Position numbers and translations under genes: made by a program
Source of the DNA: Streptococcus mitis NCTC 12261
Lineage (GTDB): Bacteria; Bacillota; Bacilli; Lactobacillales; Streptococcaceae
Length of the DNA: 64,000 nucleotides
Direction: 5' to 3'
NCBI RefSeq assembly: GCF_000148585.2
Contig: NZ_CP028414.1
Coordinates: 1,045,501-1,109,500 of the forward strand
Notes under the pieces: generated by a model
Databases searched by the model: none
What the model was told of the DNA's origin: nothing
Seen by the model: the letters and a program-made list of their open reading frames with translations, nothing else
In this document: piece by piece, positions 19,348-29,582 of the stretch
How positions within the stretch are numbered: the stretch's first letter is position 1
Layout: each line of letters begins with the position of its first letter

Positions 19348-20127
19348 CTAATAATACTCACCCTGGCGGTAGTCCCATGAGTTAAAGGTGTCTGAAAGGT
19401 GCATCATGATTTTATCAATGTCAAGTCCTTTACGAATCACAACTGGTGCTGGTGAAGTTGAGCGAGCTCCTCCTTGTTCTGGGATGAGTTTGCCGTCCTT
19501 ATCGACCATAGACACCATCACACCTTGCTCATAGCGAGTTTCAATCGTTTTGTCAGGCTGGATAGAAGCAACGTAGTCATCTGCCTCGATAACAAGGTCC
19601 ACTGCTCCTTCGATACGTTCTCCAATACCTTCTACTTTACCACGGTTTCCTTTTCCAGATGGGTTAGCTGATGAGGCATAAACCATCTTGCCTTCTTCCC
19701 AAAGTTTGGCAGCCAATTGTTCACCAGCTTTACCAAATTTGATAACAAAACAGCTCGTTCCACGCACGTCAGTCATCAGCTCTTCACGACCATCACCGTA
19801 TGCTTTGAGTTTTTCAAAAGCTTCTGGTTTCCAAGGAAGGATACAACCAAGAAGAATATCTTCATCCCAATGTTTTTGGTAGAAGGCTTCAATTTCTGGG
19901 TTAAGTTGTGCTAAAGCACGAAGCTCATCCATGCTACCGCAGAGAACAACACCTGGTTTGTTACGGTTACGCTCTTTGGCTGCGAACTTACGCTCAAGTC
20001 CTGCCTTATCGCTGGTCATGATAATGTAACCAACTTTAGTAGGGCAAACGATACATCCGCCCTCACCTTTTAAAATGTCATAGCCTTCTTGTGAAAGTGT
20101 TCCGTTCCATTGAATGTGTTTTGTCAT
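19348..20127 (-). CDS. YrdC/Sua5-like domain protein
   Basis: 259 aa. The fold markers of the Sua5/YciO/YrdC family are visible: CIVCPTKVGYIIM near the N-terminus and the S-ANPSGKGNRG segment near residue 162, with DVRGTSCFVIKFG between them. Family members make threonylcarbamoyl-AMP for tRNA t6A or bind RNA; this one diverges from classical TsaC (for instance CPTKVGY in place of PTDTVYG), so its function is open. It lies 27 bases downstream of leuD on the same strand and probably shares the leu transcript. Confidence 0.75.
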   Translation of the reverse strand: MTKHIQWNGTLSQEGYDILKGEGGCIVCPTKVGYIIMTSDKAGLERKFAAKERNRNKPGVVLCGSMDELRALAQLNPEIEAFYQKHWDEDILLGCILPWKPEAFEKLKAYGDGREELMTDVRGTSCFVIKFGKAGEQLAAKLWEEGKMVYASSANPSGKGNRGKVEGIGERIEGAVDLVIEADDYVASIQPDKTIETRYEQGVMVSMVDKDGKLIPEQGGARSTSPAPVVIRKGLDIDKIMMHLSDTFNSWDYRQGEYY

Positions 20128-20154
20128 AGTTCTATTTCCTTTTCTAATTTTCTT

Positions 20155-20748
20155 CTAATCCTGCCAGTAGGCTGGTCGTTGTTTTTCATAGGCAGCAATC
20201 AAATCTTCATACTGCAAGGTAATTCCGATATCATCCAAACCATTTGAGAGCTTGTGTTTCCACTCGCTATCAATTTCAAAAGTGAACTCTCCAACCGGTG
20301 AGATGATTTTCTGTTGTTCCAAGTCCACAGTTACCTGGTCAGTCGGTTTGAGCTGGGCTAGCTTTTCTCTAACCTCTCTAGGCTGAACAATAGGCAACAT
20401 GCCATTATTGAGTTCATTATTGTAATGAATATCCCCAAAAGATCCTGCAATCACGACCTTAAAACCATAGTCTGCTAAGGCCCAAGCTGCATGTTCCCTC
20501 GAAGAACCTGCCCCAAAGTTATCCCCTGAGATAAGAATACTGGCTTTACGATATTCAGGCTGATTAAAGACAAAGTCAGGATCCTCAGTATACTTGTCGT
20601 CCAGATAACGCCAAGCATACATGAGGTACTTACCAAAGCCTTTTTTATCAATCAACTTGAGAAACTGCTTGGGTAGGATTTGGTCGGTGTCGATATTATC
20701 ATTCATGAGAGGAACGGTCGTTCCCGTATAAACTGTAAATTTCTCCAT
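20155..20748 (-). CDS. leuD: 3-isopropylmalate dehydratase small subunit
   Basis: 197 aa. With LeuC it isomerises 2-isopropylmalate to 3-isopropylmalate in leucine synthesis. The swivel-domain motif [17 protein letters not shown] and the N-terminal [15 protein letters not shown] are characteristic. It starts 10 bases after the leuC stop and is the last biosynthetic gene of the operon. Confidence 0.97.
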   Translation of the reverse strand: MEKFTVYTGTTVPLMNDNIDTDQILPKQFLKLIDKKGFGKYLMYAWRYLDDKYTEDPDFVFNQPEYRKASILISGDNFGAGSSREHAAWALADYGFKVVIAGSFGDIHYNNELNNGMLPIVQPREVREKLAQLKPTDQVTVDLEQQKIISPVGEFTFEIDSEWKHKLSNGLDDIGITLQYEDLIAAYEKQRPAYWQD

Positions 20749-20757
20749 ATCCTCTCC

Positions 20758-22140
20758 TTACTGGGCTTCTGGCATTTGCCGAACATCTACGAAACGCCCT
20801 GCAATAGCTGCCGCAGCTGCCATAGCTGGACTACAGAGATGAGTCTTAGCGCCAAAGCCTTGTCTGTCTTCAAAGTTTCGATTGCTGGTTGAGGCGCAGT
20901 GAACACCATCAGGGACCTTGTCTGGATTCATCCCTAGGCACATAGAACAACCTGGATCTCTCCACTCAAAACCAGCGTCTAGGAAAACCTTGTCCAAGCC
21001 CAACTTCTCAGCAGCTCGTTTGACAGGACGAGAGCCTGGGACTACGATAGCCGTTAAGTTAGGAGCAATCTTCTTCCCTTTAACAAATCGCGCAGCCAGT
21101 TGCAAGTCGCTGAGACGAGCATTAGTACAAGAACCGATAAAGATATAGCCTAGTTCAATATCAGCTGGCTTTTGACCAGGCTCCAAGTCCATGTAATTGT
21201 AGGCTCGCTCATCATTCATATCCTTAATTTCTGGGAATCTACTGTCAAAGTCAACCCCCATAGCAGGGTTGGTTCCCCAGGTCACCATAGGAGCCAAGTC
21301 TGAAACATCCATCTGGATAACCTTATCGTAAACGACATTCTCATCACTGACAAGGGTCTTCCAATCTGCCACAGCCTCTTCAAAGTCCTCTGGAACACAT
21401 TCCCGTCCTTTGAGATAATCATAGGTGGTTTGATCTGGATTCATGATTCCCATCTTGGATCCAAACTCGATGGACATATTGCAGATGGTCATTCGTTCTT
21501 CCATGCTCAGTGCATCAATAGCTTGTCCACGATATTCCACCACGTAGCCAACGCCGCAAGCAACGCCGTACTTGGCAATCAAAGCTAAAATGAAATCCTT
21601 GGAATAAACTCCTTTTTGAGGAACACCAGTGAATTCCACCAGCATTTTCTTGGGTTTGACCTGCCAGAGGGTCTGTGTCGCAAAGACATGTTCGACCTCA
21701 CTGGTCCCAATTCCAAAAGCGATTGCTCCGAAAGCCCCGTGGGTTGCTGTATGGCTATCCCCACAGACGATGAATTTCCCTGGTTGAGTTCTTCCTGTTT
21801 CTGGACCAACCATGTGAACGATTCCTTGCTTTTCAGAACCGTGGGCAGCATGTTCGATCCCAAATTCCTCAACATTTTCAGCAAGCTTATCAATTTGTAC
21901 CTTAGAAATCACATCTCGAATATCGTAGATATTGACTGTCGGGACATTGTGGTCAAAGGTTCCAAATGTCAAGTCTGGTCGTCTCAATCTACGACCTGCG
22001 TCTCGTAATCCTTGAAATGCCTGAGGGCTGGTCACTTCATGAATATAGTGCTGGTCCACATACATGAGTTGGGGTTGCCCCTCTTCTCCTGTGATGACAT
22101 GACGGTCCCACAATTTATCAAAAATCGATTTTCCTGCCAT
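20758..22140 (-). CDS. leuC: 3-isopropylmalate dehydratase large subunit
   Basis: 460 aa aconitase-superfamily enzyme that carries the [4Fe-4S] cluster. Cluster Cys residues are visible in [12 protein letters not shown] (near 345) and in [14 protein letters not shown] (near 405). [12 protein letters not shown] is the substrate-binding segment. Its start lies 4 bases after the DUF1294 gene end. Confidence 0.97.
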   Translation of the reverse strand: MAGKSIFDKLWDRHVITGEEGQPQLMYVDQHYIHEVTSPQAFQGLRDAGRRLRRPDLTFGTFDHNVPTVNIYDIRDVISKVQIDKLAENVEEFGIEHAAHGSEKQGIVHMVGPETGRTQPGKFIVCGDSHTATHGAFGAIAFGIGTSEVEHVFATQTLWQVKPKKMLVEFTGVPQKGVYSKDFILALIAKYGVACGVGYVVEYRGQAIDALSMEERMTICNMSIEFGSKMGIMNPDQTTYDYLKGRECVPEDFEEAVADWKTLVSDENVVYDKVIQMDVSDLAPMVTWGTNPAMGVDFDSRFPEIKDMNDERAYNYMDLEPGQKPADIELGYIFIGSCTNARLSDLQLAARFVKGKKIAPNLTAIVVPGSRPVKRAAEKLGLDKVFLDAGFEWRDPGCSMCLGMNPDKVPDGVHCASTSNRNFEDRQGFGAKTHLCSPAMAAAAAIAGRFVDVRQMPEAQ

Positions 22141-22143
22141 CCA

Positions 22144-22413
22144 TTACCTCCAAATAAAATATAAGGCTACTAGTGTGGTCACCATCCCAAGAAACCAAAC
22201 TGTTTTAAAGTACCATTTTCGAGTCTTGTGATGAAAGATGATTCCTGCTAACCAAGCACCAAAACCACCACAAGTAAAGGCTAAAATAAGTAAGATTTTC
22301 TCAGGGATGCGCCAAGCTCTTCTCCTCGCCTTGGATTTGTCAATGCCATAAATCAAGAAAATGATGACATTCCAAATCAAAAGGACTAGAGTAATTTTTT
22401 CGTCTAACTTCAT
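22144..22413 (-). CDS. DUF1294 small membrane protein
   Basis: 89 aa with three to four hydrophobic stretches. The DUF1294 pattern is clear: IYGIDKSKARRRAWRIPEK followed by GGFGAWLAG and the HHKTRKWYF motif. Function unknown. It overlaps the leuB stop by 4 bases and abuts leuC, so it is an integral part of the leu operon, which makes a role linked to leucine supply conceivable but unproven. Confidence 0.85.
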   Translation of the reverse strand: MKLDEKITLVLLIWNVIIFLIYGIDKSKARRRAWRIPEKILLILAFTCGGFGAWLAGIIFHHKTRKWYFKTVWFLGMVTTLVALYFIWR

Positions 22414-23447
22414 AACCTTGCGATAATAGCTTCCGTCATTTCCTTGGTCGAAGCCTGTCCTCCTATATCTCTCGTTAATGTACCAGCTGCCAAACTTGCC
22501 TCAACAGCACGCTCGACACGCTCTGCATCCTCATAACGTCCAAAGCTGTCTCTCAGCATCATGGCCACTGATAAAATCATGGAAATAGGATTGGCAATTC
22601 CTTGACCTGCAATATCAGGTGCTGAACCGTGAATAGGTTCATAGAGACTTGGTCCATTTTCAGAATGACTGGCTGATGGCATAACCCCAAGTGTGCCAGA
22701 TAGAACGCTTGATTCATCAGATAGAATATCTCCGAAAAGATTCTCCGTCACGATGACATCAAACTTAGCAGGATTAGTAATCATAAGCATGGAAGCTGAG
22801 TCGACTAGCTGGTGTTCCAAGGTCACATCTTGGAAATCCTTTGCGACCTTCTCAGCTACTTTCCGCCAGAGTTTTGATGTTGCCAACACGTTTTGCTTAT
22901 CAATACTGGTAAGGATTTTTCTCCGACTTCTTGCGATTTCAAAGGCTTTGCGAATAATCCGCTCCACTTCCTCATAGCTATAGTCGTTGATATCACGCGC
23001 TTTTCTTTCTTCAAGAATATGATCCCCAAAATAAATCCCACCTGTCAACTCCCGTACCACAACAAAGTCTACACCAGCAATTCGTTCCGGTTTGAGTGGT
23101 GACAAATGCTTGAGACTGTCAAAGATTTTTACAGGGCGAATATTGGCATAGAGATTGAGTTCCTTACGGAGAGCTAGCAAGCCTTGTTCAGGGCGAACCG
23201 CTGCTCCATCATACTGAGGACTACCGATAGCCGCTAGGAGAATGGCATCTGTTTCTCTACATGCTTTGAGGGTTTCACTAGGTAAAGGATGGCCTGCTGC
23301 ATCAATTCCTGCACCTCCAAAAGGTCGTTTGTCTATTTCATAGTCAAAGCCTGTTTTTTCAGCTAGAGCTTCCAAAACTTCTAAACCAGCCTCCATGATT
23401 TCTGGGCCGATTCCATCCCCTGCCAGAACTACTATTTTCTTTGTCAT
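22410..23447 (-). CDS. leuB: 3-isopropylmalate dehydrogenase
   Basis: 345 aa. It oxidatively decarboxylates 3-isopropylmalate with NAD+. N-terminal VLAGDGIGPEIMEAGLEVL, substrate loop VVRELTGGIYFG, and the signature segment VTENLFGDILSDESSVL are present, as is the NAD-binding HGSAPDIAGQGIANP. Second gene of the operon, 11 bases after leuA. Confidence 0.97.
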   Translation of the reverse strand: MTKKIVVLAGDGIGPEIMEAGLEVLEALAEKTGFDYEIDKRPFGGAGIDAAGHPLPSETLKACRETDAILLAAIGSPQYDGAAVRPEQGLLALRKELNLYANIRPVKIFDSLKHLSPLKPERIAGVDFVVVRELTGGIYFGDHILEERKARDINDYSYEEVERIIRKAFEIARSRRKILTSIDKQNVLATSKLWRKVAEKVAKDFQDVTLEHQLVDSASMLMITNPAKFDVIVTENLFGDILSDESSVLSGTLGVMPSASHSENGPSLYEPIHGSAPDIAGQGIANPISMILSVAMMLRDSFGRYEDAERVERAVEASLAAGTLTRDIGGQASTKEMTEAIIARL

Positions 23448-23458
23448 AGCTTTCTCCT

Positions 23459-25021
23459 TTACACACTAGGCATATCACGATAGGAAACACTGCGTCCCAT
23501 CTCACCAGCATTCTCTTTTTGAACAAAGGTATTAGCATTGATGTAGGCAATAGCAGATGCTTTCAGTACATCGAAATCAAGCCCTGCTGCATTAAAGATG
23601 GTTTCTGTATCTCTGTTTTCAACAGTGACCAAAACCCGAGCTTGGGCATCAATTCCATCTGTCACAGCGTCAATAGTATAGGACACCAAGCGGACGGATT
23701 GGTTAAAGAACTTATCGATAGCGTTAAAGATTGCTTCAACAGAACCTTGCCCTGACGCATTGAAATCAACTTTCTCACCATCCATATTGGCTAGGCTAAC
23801 GAGTGCTTCAATGTCATTATCTGCATGAGTTTGAAGTTGTAAATCATCAAAGTGGAAGCCTTCTGGATTTTCAACCATGGTTCCAGCTACCAGAGCACGA
23901 ATATCTGCATCTGTGATTTCTTGTTTCTTGTCGGCCAATGCCTTGAACTTAGCAAAGAGTGGTTTGATATCCTCTTCTGTAAAGTCTAAGGCCAGTTCTC
24001 TTAGTTTTTCAACAAAGGCATGGCGACCTGACAATTTTCCAAGTGGGAGGCTGTTACTCTTGACACCGACCAATTCAGGGGTGATAATCTCATAAGTAAG
24101 AGGATTTTTAAGGACTCCGTCTTGGTGAATACCAGATTCATGAGAAAAGGCATTGCCACCAACAACGGCCTTGTTTTTAGGAACTGGGATACCTGAGAAG
24201 CGAGAAACCATTTCTGACGTATTGATGGTTTCATTTAAAACAATACTAGTTTCTGCTTGATAGTAATCTTGACGAATACTGAGGGCCACTGCAATTTCTT
24301 CCAAAGCAGCATTACCAGCTCGCTCCCCGATACCATTGATAGTCCCTTCAACACGTCCTGCTCCGTTCTTGACAGCAGCAAGGCTATTAGCTACTGCCAT
24401 TCCAAGGTCATCATGACAGTGAGGCGAATAGATAATCTGACGTTCCGTCTTGACATTCTCAATCAAGTATTTGAAGATAGCTCCGTATTCCTCTGGTGTG
24501 GTAAATCCTACCGTATCAGGGATATTGATATAAGATGCACCTGCATCGACCGCTGTTTGAACAACTTGCAGGAGGAAATCCAACTCCGTTCTGGTCGCAT
24601 CTTCAGGAGAGAATTCGACCACTTCAAACTTGGAACGTGCATAAGAGACATGCTCACTGATTGCTTCCAAAATCTCTTCCTTGCTCTTATTGAGCTTATA
24701 CTTACGGTGAATCGGACTGGTAGCGATAAAGACGTGAACCTGTGGATACTTGGCATCCTTGAGAGCTTCATAACAAGCATCAATATCAGATTTGACAGAG
24801 CGTGCCAGACCAGTTACCGCTGTTTTCTTCAAGACTTTGGCAATCTCCTGAACTGCTGTGAATGAATCAGGACTCGCCGCTGGAAAACCAGCTTCGATGG
24901 CTGAAATACCCCATTTCTCCAGCTGTCTTGCAATGGCAATTTTTTCCTTGATTGAAAAGTTAACACCCGGTGTCTGTTCTCCATCCCGAAGGCTGGTATC
25001 TAGAAATTCAACTGTTCTCAT
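23459..25021 (-). CDS. leuA: 2-isopropylmalate synthase
   Basis: 520 aa. It condenses acetyl-CoA and 2-ketoisovalerate, the committed step to leucine. [12 protein letters not shown] at the start, [16 protein letters not shown] (metal-binding His) near residue 200 and [14 protein letters not shown] are the signature motifs; the C-terminal regulatory (LeuA dimer) domain is present, consistent with feedback inhibition by leucine. First gene after the leader/attenuator at 25051-25187. Confidence 0.97.
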   Translation of the reverse strand: MRTVEFLDTSLRDGEQTPGVNFSIKEKIAIARQLEKWGISAIEAGFPAASPDSFTAVQEIAKVLKKTAVTGLARSVKSDIDACYEALKDAKYPQVHVFIATSPIHRKYKLNKSKEEILEAISEHVSYARSKFEVVEFSPEDATRTELDFLLQVVQTAVDAGASYINIPDTVGFTTPEEYGAIFKYLIENVKTERQIIYSPHCHDDLGMAVANSLAAVKNGAGRVEGTINGIGERAGNAALEEIAVALSIRQDYYQAETSIVLNETINTSEMVSRFSGIPVPKNKAVVGGNAFSHESGIHQDGVLKNPLTYEIITPELVGVKSNSLPLGKLSGRHAFVEKLRELALDFTEEDIKPLFAKFKALADKKQEITDADIRALVAGTMVENPEGFHFDDLQLQTHADNDIEALVSLANMDGEKVDFNASGQGSVEAIFNAIDKFFNQSVRLVSYTIDAVTDGIDAQARVLVTVENRDTETIFNAAGLDFDVLKASAIAYINANTFVQKENAGEMGRSVSYRDMPSV

Positions 25022-25050
25022 AAGATTTCCCCTTTTCCAAATGTGGTTTT

Positions 25051-25087
25051 AAAAAAACATCTCGCTCAGAAGTCCAAGCGAGATGTT
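25051..25087 (-). terminator. leu operon attenuator terminator
   Basis: On the minus strand AACATCTCGCT and AGCGAGATGTT form a perfect 11-bp stem (25077-25087 with 25056-25066), followed by T7. The upstream arm can instead pair with CCAAGCG located about 20 bases earlier (near 25096-25104), giving a mutually exclusive antiterminator. This sits between the leader peptide and leuA. Confidence 0.88.
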
Positions 25088-25133
25088 GATTCACTCCCGC
25101 TTGGTAAGCCAAACAGGACTAATGCTTTTTGCA

Positions 25134-25187
25134 CTAGCCCGAGTACCTCAACAACAAAGCAAATTGATTAAACTTAGCTGTTTTCAT
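25134..25187 (-). CDS. leu leader peptide (three consecutive Leu codons)
   Basis: A 17-codon reading frame, MKTAKFNQFALLLRYSG, lies between the leu promoter and the attenuator hairpin. It has a strong SD (AAGGAGAAAG) 7 bases upstream. Codons 11-13 are TTG TTG TTG. Stalling there when Leu-tRNA is scarce would favour the antiterminator; completion would favour the terminator. This is the organisation of classical amino-acid attenuation, as reported for the Lactococcus leu operon. It is too short for routine gene calling. Confidence 0.85.
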   Translation of the reverse strand: MKTAKFNQFALLLRYSG

Positions 25188-25223
25188 GTTTGACTTTCTC
25201 CTTCGTTTGATATCTTGTTTAGT

Positions 25224-25280
25224 ATTTTAGCATAGGCAAAAGTACTTGTCAAGAAAAAAATTCAATATTTTCTGAAAATT
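25224..25280 (-). promoter_or_regulatory. leu operon promoter with CodY box
   Basis: Minus strand TTGACA (25247-25252), 17-base spacer and TAAAAT (25224-25229) with TG extension. Just upstream of the -35, at 25266-25280, lies AATTTTCAGAAAATA, which matches the CodY consensus AATTTTCWGAAAATT at 14 of 15 positions. Leucine synthesis is a standard CodY target in streptococci, so the call is strong though binding is inferred. Confidence 0.88.
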
Positions 25281-25335
25281 TCTTCAGTAGAGAATATTTT
25301 GCTAATTGAAAGTTCTTGAAAAATCTTGAAATGTT

Positions 25336-25992
25336 TCATTTTTTAGTGGTTAAGTTCCAACTTTTTTCCATCAATTCCAGTACTTCTTCATCTGATAAAG
25401 TATCATCAAGCGCCACACTAATCCAGTAACGTTTATTCATATGAAAAGCTGGATAAATGCCCTTGTGTGAAAGCAAATCAGCTACTTGGTCATGCTTGAG
25501 GTTGACTGCTTCCATTTGTCCCTCTCTTCCTTTTTCCAGCTTATCCCAAGAGATTTTCATCAAAACGGCATACCACTTTTGATTGCCTTCATGTCTTAAC
25601 ACTGCCGTATCAGGCGATTTCTCCCACAAATACTCCAACTGATTACCATACTTTTCCTGAACTTGAGTCATGATTCGTTTAGTCTGAGGACAGATATAAT
25701 CCTGCACATCAAAACAAGCCTTCCGAATCTGGTAGAGAATCTCCAGACAAGCCTCACGGACACTTGCAACAAAACTTCCTTTAAAACTTTCCATATAGAC
25801 TTGAGGATAGAGGTCACCAGTCTCCTGGTCAAAGACTTGAAAACTCACATTATCAGCAGTGATGGACAAAACCATGACAAAGTCACCTTGCAAAATCTGG
25901 CAACTATAGGTCCAGACTCCACTATTTTCTACAAAACCATAAGCATGAGCTTTTTCTTGATTAAACTGATAGGATTTAAAAATTTCAAACAT
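25336..25992 (-). CDS. MmcQ/YjbR family protein
   Basis: 218 aa. The C-terminal ~110 residues fit the MmcQ/YjbR fold (W-YAVLMKISWDKL, then HMNKRYWISVALDD), a CyaY-like DNA-binding-type domain. The N-terminal half (MFEIFKSYQFNQEKAHAYGF) is an additional domain shared with streptococcal homologues. Function unknown. It stands 43 bases upstream of a gap before cutC's end on the same strand and could be co-transcribed from the cutC side. Confidence 0.75.
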   Translation of the reverse strand: MFEIFKSYQFNQEKAHAYGFVENSGVWTYSCQILQGDFVMVLSITADNVSFQVFDQETGDLYPQVYMESFKGSFVASVREACLEILYQIRKACFDVQDYICPQTKRIMTQVQEKYGNQLEYLWEKSPDTAVLRHEGNQKWYAVLMKISWDKLEKGREGQMEAVNLKHDQVADLLSHKGIYPAFHMNKRYWISVALDDTLSDEEVLELMEKSWNLTTKK

Positions 25993-26034
25993 AAGTGAAA
26001 ACTGCTACCCTAAGCAGCAGTTCCTTTCTATTTT

Positions 26035-26667
26035 TTAAAAGACAACCTTAGTTCCGTGCAATTGTGTCACACCTAGCTGATCGATAAAGGTTTGACGGTT
26101 GTCAAGGTCAATCCCCCCACCAGGTAGAATTTCAATTTTACCTTTAGCACGCTCCAAAATTCTGTGATAGCGAGCAAAGCGTTTCTCTAGCGAGTCTCCA
26201 GACACACCCGCACGAGTCAGGATTCGAGTGATTCCAGCTTGACTGAGCCAGTCAATAGCTTCCAGTTGATCTTCATCGCTCAATTCATCAAAGGCCATGT
26301 GAAAGACAATTTCCATCCCTTTTGATGCAGTAATTAACTTTTCAAGATTAGGTTTATCCAACTTCTTATCAGCAGTTAAAACCCCAAATACAACTCCTTG
26401 ACTTCCAGACTGAGCAGTCAAACGAATATCTTCTAGCATAATAGCAATTTCTAGGTCATTATAGACAAAGTCGCCACCACGTGGACGAATCATGGTCATG
26501 ATGGTCGTATTGTAGTTAGCTGCCAATTCAACCGCTGCCTTGGTTACTCCATAGCTTGGTGTTGTCCCACCAACTGCAAGATTATCACAGAGTTCGATTC
26601 GACGAGCTCCAGCCTGCATCGCTTTTTCAAGCAAGGTCACATTTTCAGCACAAAATTCGTAAATCAT
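26035..26667 (-). CDS. cutC: CutC family protein (copper homeostasis / PF03932)
   Basis: 210 aa TIM-barrel protein. The conserved RIELCDNLAVGGTTPSYG, IRPRGGDFVYND and the C-terminal ILPGGGIDLDNR are hallmarks. Named for a copper-tolerance phenotype in E. coli, but its biochemical role is unsettled. Preceded by an ATTATATCA-type -10 near 26699-26704 on the minus strand. Confidence 0.88.
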   Translation of the reverse strand: MIYEFCAENVTLLEKAMQAGARRIELCDNLAVGGTTPSYGVTKAAVELAANYNTTIMTMIRPRGGDFVYNDLEIAIMLEDIRLTAQSGSQGVVFGVLTADKKLDKPNLEKLITASKGMEIVFHMAFDELSDEDQLEAIDWLSQAGITRILTRAGVSGDSLEKRFARYHRILERAKGKIEILPGGGIDLDNRQTFIDQLGVTQLHGTKVVF

Positions 26668-26759
26668 TTGATTCTCCTTGAGTATTACTTTGAATTTATT
26701 ATATCATATTGTTGTGAATATGCTTTCAATTTTATCAAGGCAAATAACTACTATTTTAA

Positions 26760-27119
26760 CTATTCTTTGTCTGGAATGACCTTGAAAAGATAATAGGTGA
26801 TAAAGATGGTCAAAGCACCAAGACCGATTTTGACTGGTAAAAGAGGGGCAAAATAAATGGAAATTCCCATTAAGATGTAGATAGATACGATGATTTTTTT
26901 CTTTCGTTCACGCGCAATAGACTTAGTCTCGCGAAAATCAGCAACATATGCTTGATAGAGCTTGGTATGGTAAAGCCAATCTTCGAAGCGCTTAGAACTT
27001 CTGGAGAAACAAGCAATAGACAACAAAAGAAAAGGCGTTGTAGGCAACAAGGGTAAAACGACCCCAACAATAGCCAAGGCCAGCGATAAAAAACCAATAA
27101 TAAGATAAATAATACGCAT
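26760..27119 (-). CDS. DUF454 (YbaN-like) membrane protein
   Basis: 119 aa with three or four hydrophobic helices. The DUF454 motif VGVVLPLLPTTPFLLL followed by ACFSRSSKRFEDWL is clear. Function unknown. It lies alone between cutC and a BOX repeat. Confidence 0.85.
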   Translation of the reverse strand: MRIIYLIIGFLSLALAIVGVVLPLLPTTPFLLLSIACFSRSSKRFEDWLYHTKLYQAYVADFRETKSIARERKKKIIVSIYILMGISIYFAPLLPVKIGLGALTIFITYYLFKVIPDKE

Positions 27120-27134
27120 AACTACTCCTAGTTA

Positions 27135-27285
27135 ATACTCTTCGAAAATCTCTTCAAACCGCGTCAACGTCGCCTTGACGTAGGTATGGTTCCTGACTTC
27201 GTCAGTCTTATCTGCAATCTCAAAGCAGTGCTTTGAGCAACCTGCAGCTAGTTTCCTAGTTTGTTCTTTGATTTTCATTGAGTAT
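27135..27285. repeat. BOX element (A-B-C type)
   Basis: About 150 bases starting ATACTCTTCGAAAATCTCTT and ending TTTTCATTGAGTAT, with a middle GACTTCGTCAGTC hairpin and a CAAAGCAGTGCTTTG hairpin. Ends and internal order match the pneumococcal BOX family (boxA, boxB, boxC). It is the same sequence, in opposite orientation, as the copy at 29583-29733. BOX copies are short non-autonomous repeats that can affect expression of flanking genes. Confidence 0.9.
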
Positions 27286-27342
27286 AAAATAATCTTCTTC
27301 TAGTTTCGCATACAATGGTGAATTTTGTCAAGTTCTAACCAA

Positions 27343-27371
27343 AAGAGCCTGAAATTTACTTTCGGGCTCCT
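27343..27371 (-). terminator. topA terminator
   Basis: On the minus strand GAGCCCGAAA and TTTCAGGCTC form a stem with one mismatch, followed by TTTT. Confidence 0.8.
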
Positions 27372-27375
27372 CCTC

Positions 27376-29463
27376 TTATTTAATCTTTTCTTCTTCGTAG
27401 TCGCCATTACTACATACAACCTGCTTACCACCACCACGGACTTTTTTCTCCATAAGGAAGTTGCCACATTTTGGACAGTCACGACCAACAGGCTTATCCC
27501 AAGAGGTAAATTCACAGTCTGGATAGCGATTGCAACCATAGAAGAGGCGGTTACGTTTTGTTTTACGTTCAATAATTTGTCCCTGATGACAACTTGGACA
27601 CTCAACACCAATCTCTTTCACGATTGCTTGGGTATGACGGCAATCTGGGAAATTGCTACAAGCGTAGAACTTACCAAAACGACCAAGTTTAATGACCATT
27701 GGACTGCCACACACTTCACAGTCAAATCCAGCTGGTTCATCCTTAATCTGGATTTTCTCCATTTCTTCTTCAGCCTTGGCAACCTCTTTAGAGAATGGTT
27801 TGTAAAAGGCATCAATGACACGTTGCCACTGCTCTTTTCCGACTTCGACATCATCCAGTTTGCCTTCCATTTCAGCTGTAAAGGTCACGTTTACGATATC
27901 TGGGAAATATTCAACGATGAGCTTATTAACAATTTCTCCCAACTCTGTCGGTTCAAAGCGTTTGGCTGCAAGGCGAACATAATAACGTTTCTGAATGGTT
28001 TCAATTGTTGGTGCGTAGGTTGACGGACGGCCAACCCCATTTTCCTCCAAGGTCTTGATCAGTGTCGCTTCAGAATAGCGAGCAGGCGGTTGAGTGAAAT
28101 GTTGCTCTGGTTTGCTATTTACCTGCTTGACTACATCTCCAACAGCCATGTCCGGTAACATCTTATTCTTGTCAGAATCATTATAAATGGCAAGATAACC
28201 ATCAAACTTAACCTGACTACCATTGGCAGCAAATTGAACTCCATTTTGCGACAATTTAACAGCCATAGTATCAAAGACAGCAGCTGTCATCTGGCTAGCC
28301 ACAAAACGATTCCAGATAAGGGTATAGAGCTTGAGCTGGTCCTTGTCCAGATACTTAGCAATACTTTCAGGTGTATTAAAAACGCTAGACGGGCGAATAG
28401 CCTCATGGGCATCCTGAGCACCTGAAGCATTTTTAACCTTGCTACCATGCTTAGAATACTTGCTACCAAAACGATCCGTAATGAAACTTGCAGCTTCATT
28501 TTGGGCTACAGGACTGATACGGGTCGAATCAGTACGCATATAAGTAATCAAACCTTGGACACCAGAACCAATATTAATCCCTTCATAGAGCTGTTGGGCA
28601 ACCATCATGGTCTTTCGAGTACGGAAATTGATTTTATTGGCAGCATCCATCTGCATAGATGAAGTAGTATAAGGTAATGGAGCATTGCGTTTGCGCTCTT
28701 TCTTATCCACCTGATCCACTGAAAAGTCTTTACTAGTCAGACGAGACAAGACTTCCTTGACCTCATCATTGCTAGTCAGTTTCAGCTTTTTGCCATCTAC
28801 TCCATAGAAGGATGCCTGAAATTGCTTGGTTCCCTTTTTAAAGACACCATCAATTGTCCAGTATTCTTCAGGCTGAAAGACATTAATTTCATTCTCACGG
28901 TCAATGATTAACTTAAGCGCAATAGATTGAACGCGCCCTGCTGATAAGCCCTTCTTGACCTTCTTCCACAAAATAGGCGAAATCGAATAGCCTACCAAAC
29001 GGTCTAGGACACGACGAGCCTGTTGGGCATCGACCAAGTCCATATCAATCTTACGAGGTTCTTTAAAAGCATTTTTGACCGCATCCTTGGTGATTTCATT
29101 GAAGACCACACGGTTGGCATCATTTTCATCTAAGTTGAGAATATGGGCCAAATGCCAAGAAATCGCTTCTCCTTCACGGTCCGGGTCACTCGCCAGGAAG
29201 ACTTTATTAGCTTTTTTGGCTTCTTTTTTTAAGTCATTGATGAGAGGGCCCTTTCCTCGAATATTGATATATTGCGGTTCATAATTATTTTCAATATCGA
29301 CAGACATACTGGATTTCTTCAAATCACGGATATGCCCGACACTGGCTAAAACCTTGTAGTTTCTGCCTAGATATTTTTCAATCGTCTTGGCCTTAGCAGG
29401 CGACTCCACGATTACTAGATTTTTTTTAACTGTTGATTTTTTCTTTTTTGTTGCCGTAGCCAC
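27376..29463 (-). CDS. topA: DNA topoisomerase I
   Basis: 695 aa from a GTG start at 29463, which has AAAAGGTG upstream; the frame also extends 6 codons to a TTG that lacks a ribosome site. The TOPRIM start [30 protein letters not shown], the active-site Tyr in [11 protein letters not shown] (near residue 315) and three C-terminal tetracysteine zinc fingers (CEVCGSPMV..., CPSCHQGQI..., CPKCGNFLM...) are visible. It relaxes negative supercoils and opposes gyrase. Next to dprA, as in other streptococci. Confidence 0.97.
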   Translation of the reverse strand: MATATKKKKSTVKKNLVIVESPAKAKTIEKYLGRNYKVLASVGHIRDLKKSSMSVDIENNYEPQYINIRGKGPLINDLKKEAKKANKVFLASDPDREGEAISWHLAHILNLDENDANRVVFNEITKDAVKNAFKEPRKIDMDLVDAQQARRVLDRLVGYSISPILWKKVKKGLSAGRVQSIALKLIIDRENEINVFQPEEYWTIDGVFKKGTKQFQASFYGVDGKKLKLTSNDEVKEVLSRLTSKDFSVDQVDKKERKRNAPLPYTTSSMQMDAANKINFRTRKTMMVAQQLYEGINIGSGVQGLITYMRTDSTRISPVAQNEAASFITDRFGSKYSKHGSKVKNASGAQDAHEAIRPSSVFNTPESIAKYLDKDQLKLYTLIWNRFVASQMTAAVFDTMAVKLSQNGVQFAANGSQVKFDGYLAIYNDSDKNKMLPDMAVGDVVKQVNSKPEQHFTQPPARYSEATLIKTLEENGVGRPSTYAPTIETIQKRYYVRLAAKRFEPTELGEIVNKLIVEYFPDIVNVTFTAEMEGKLDDVEVGKEQWQRVIDAFYKPFSKEVAKAEEEMEKIQIKDEPAGFDCEVCGSPMVIKLGRFGKFYACSNFPDCRHTQAIVKEIGVECPSCHQGQIIERKTKRNRLFYGCNRYPDCEFTSWDKPVGRDCPKCGNFLMEKKVRGGGKQVVCSNGDYEEEKIK

Positions 29464-29498
29464 AGTATCACACCTTTTCAAAGTAATAAACTTTATAA

Positions 29499-29527
29499 AG
29501 TGTAAACCATTTTGCCATAACTGTCAA
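29499..29527 (-). promoter_or_regulatory. topA promoter
   Basis: Minus strand TTGACA (29522-29527), 17-base spacer, TACACT (29499-29504). Confidence 0.8.
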
Positions 29528-29582
29528 GACTTAGCTACTATATATAGAAGAAAAGTTTATCTAGTAAGCGGACTTTCTTCTT

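Noticed and set aside
25051-25187. T-box riboswitch upstream of leuA
   Set aside because: No T-box bulge motif (GGTGG core) is present; a leader peptide with Leu codons explains the region better.
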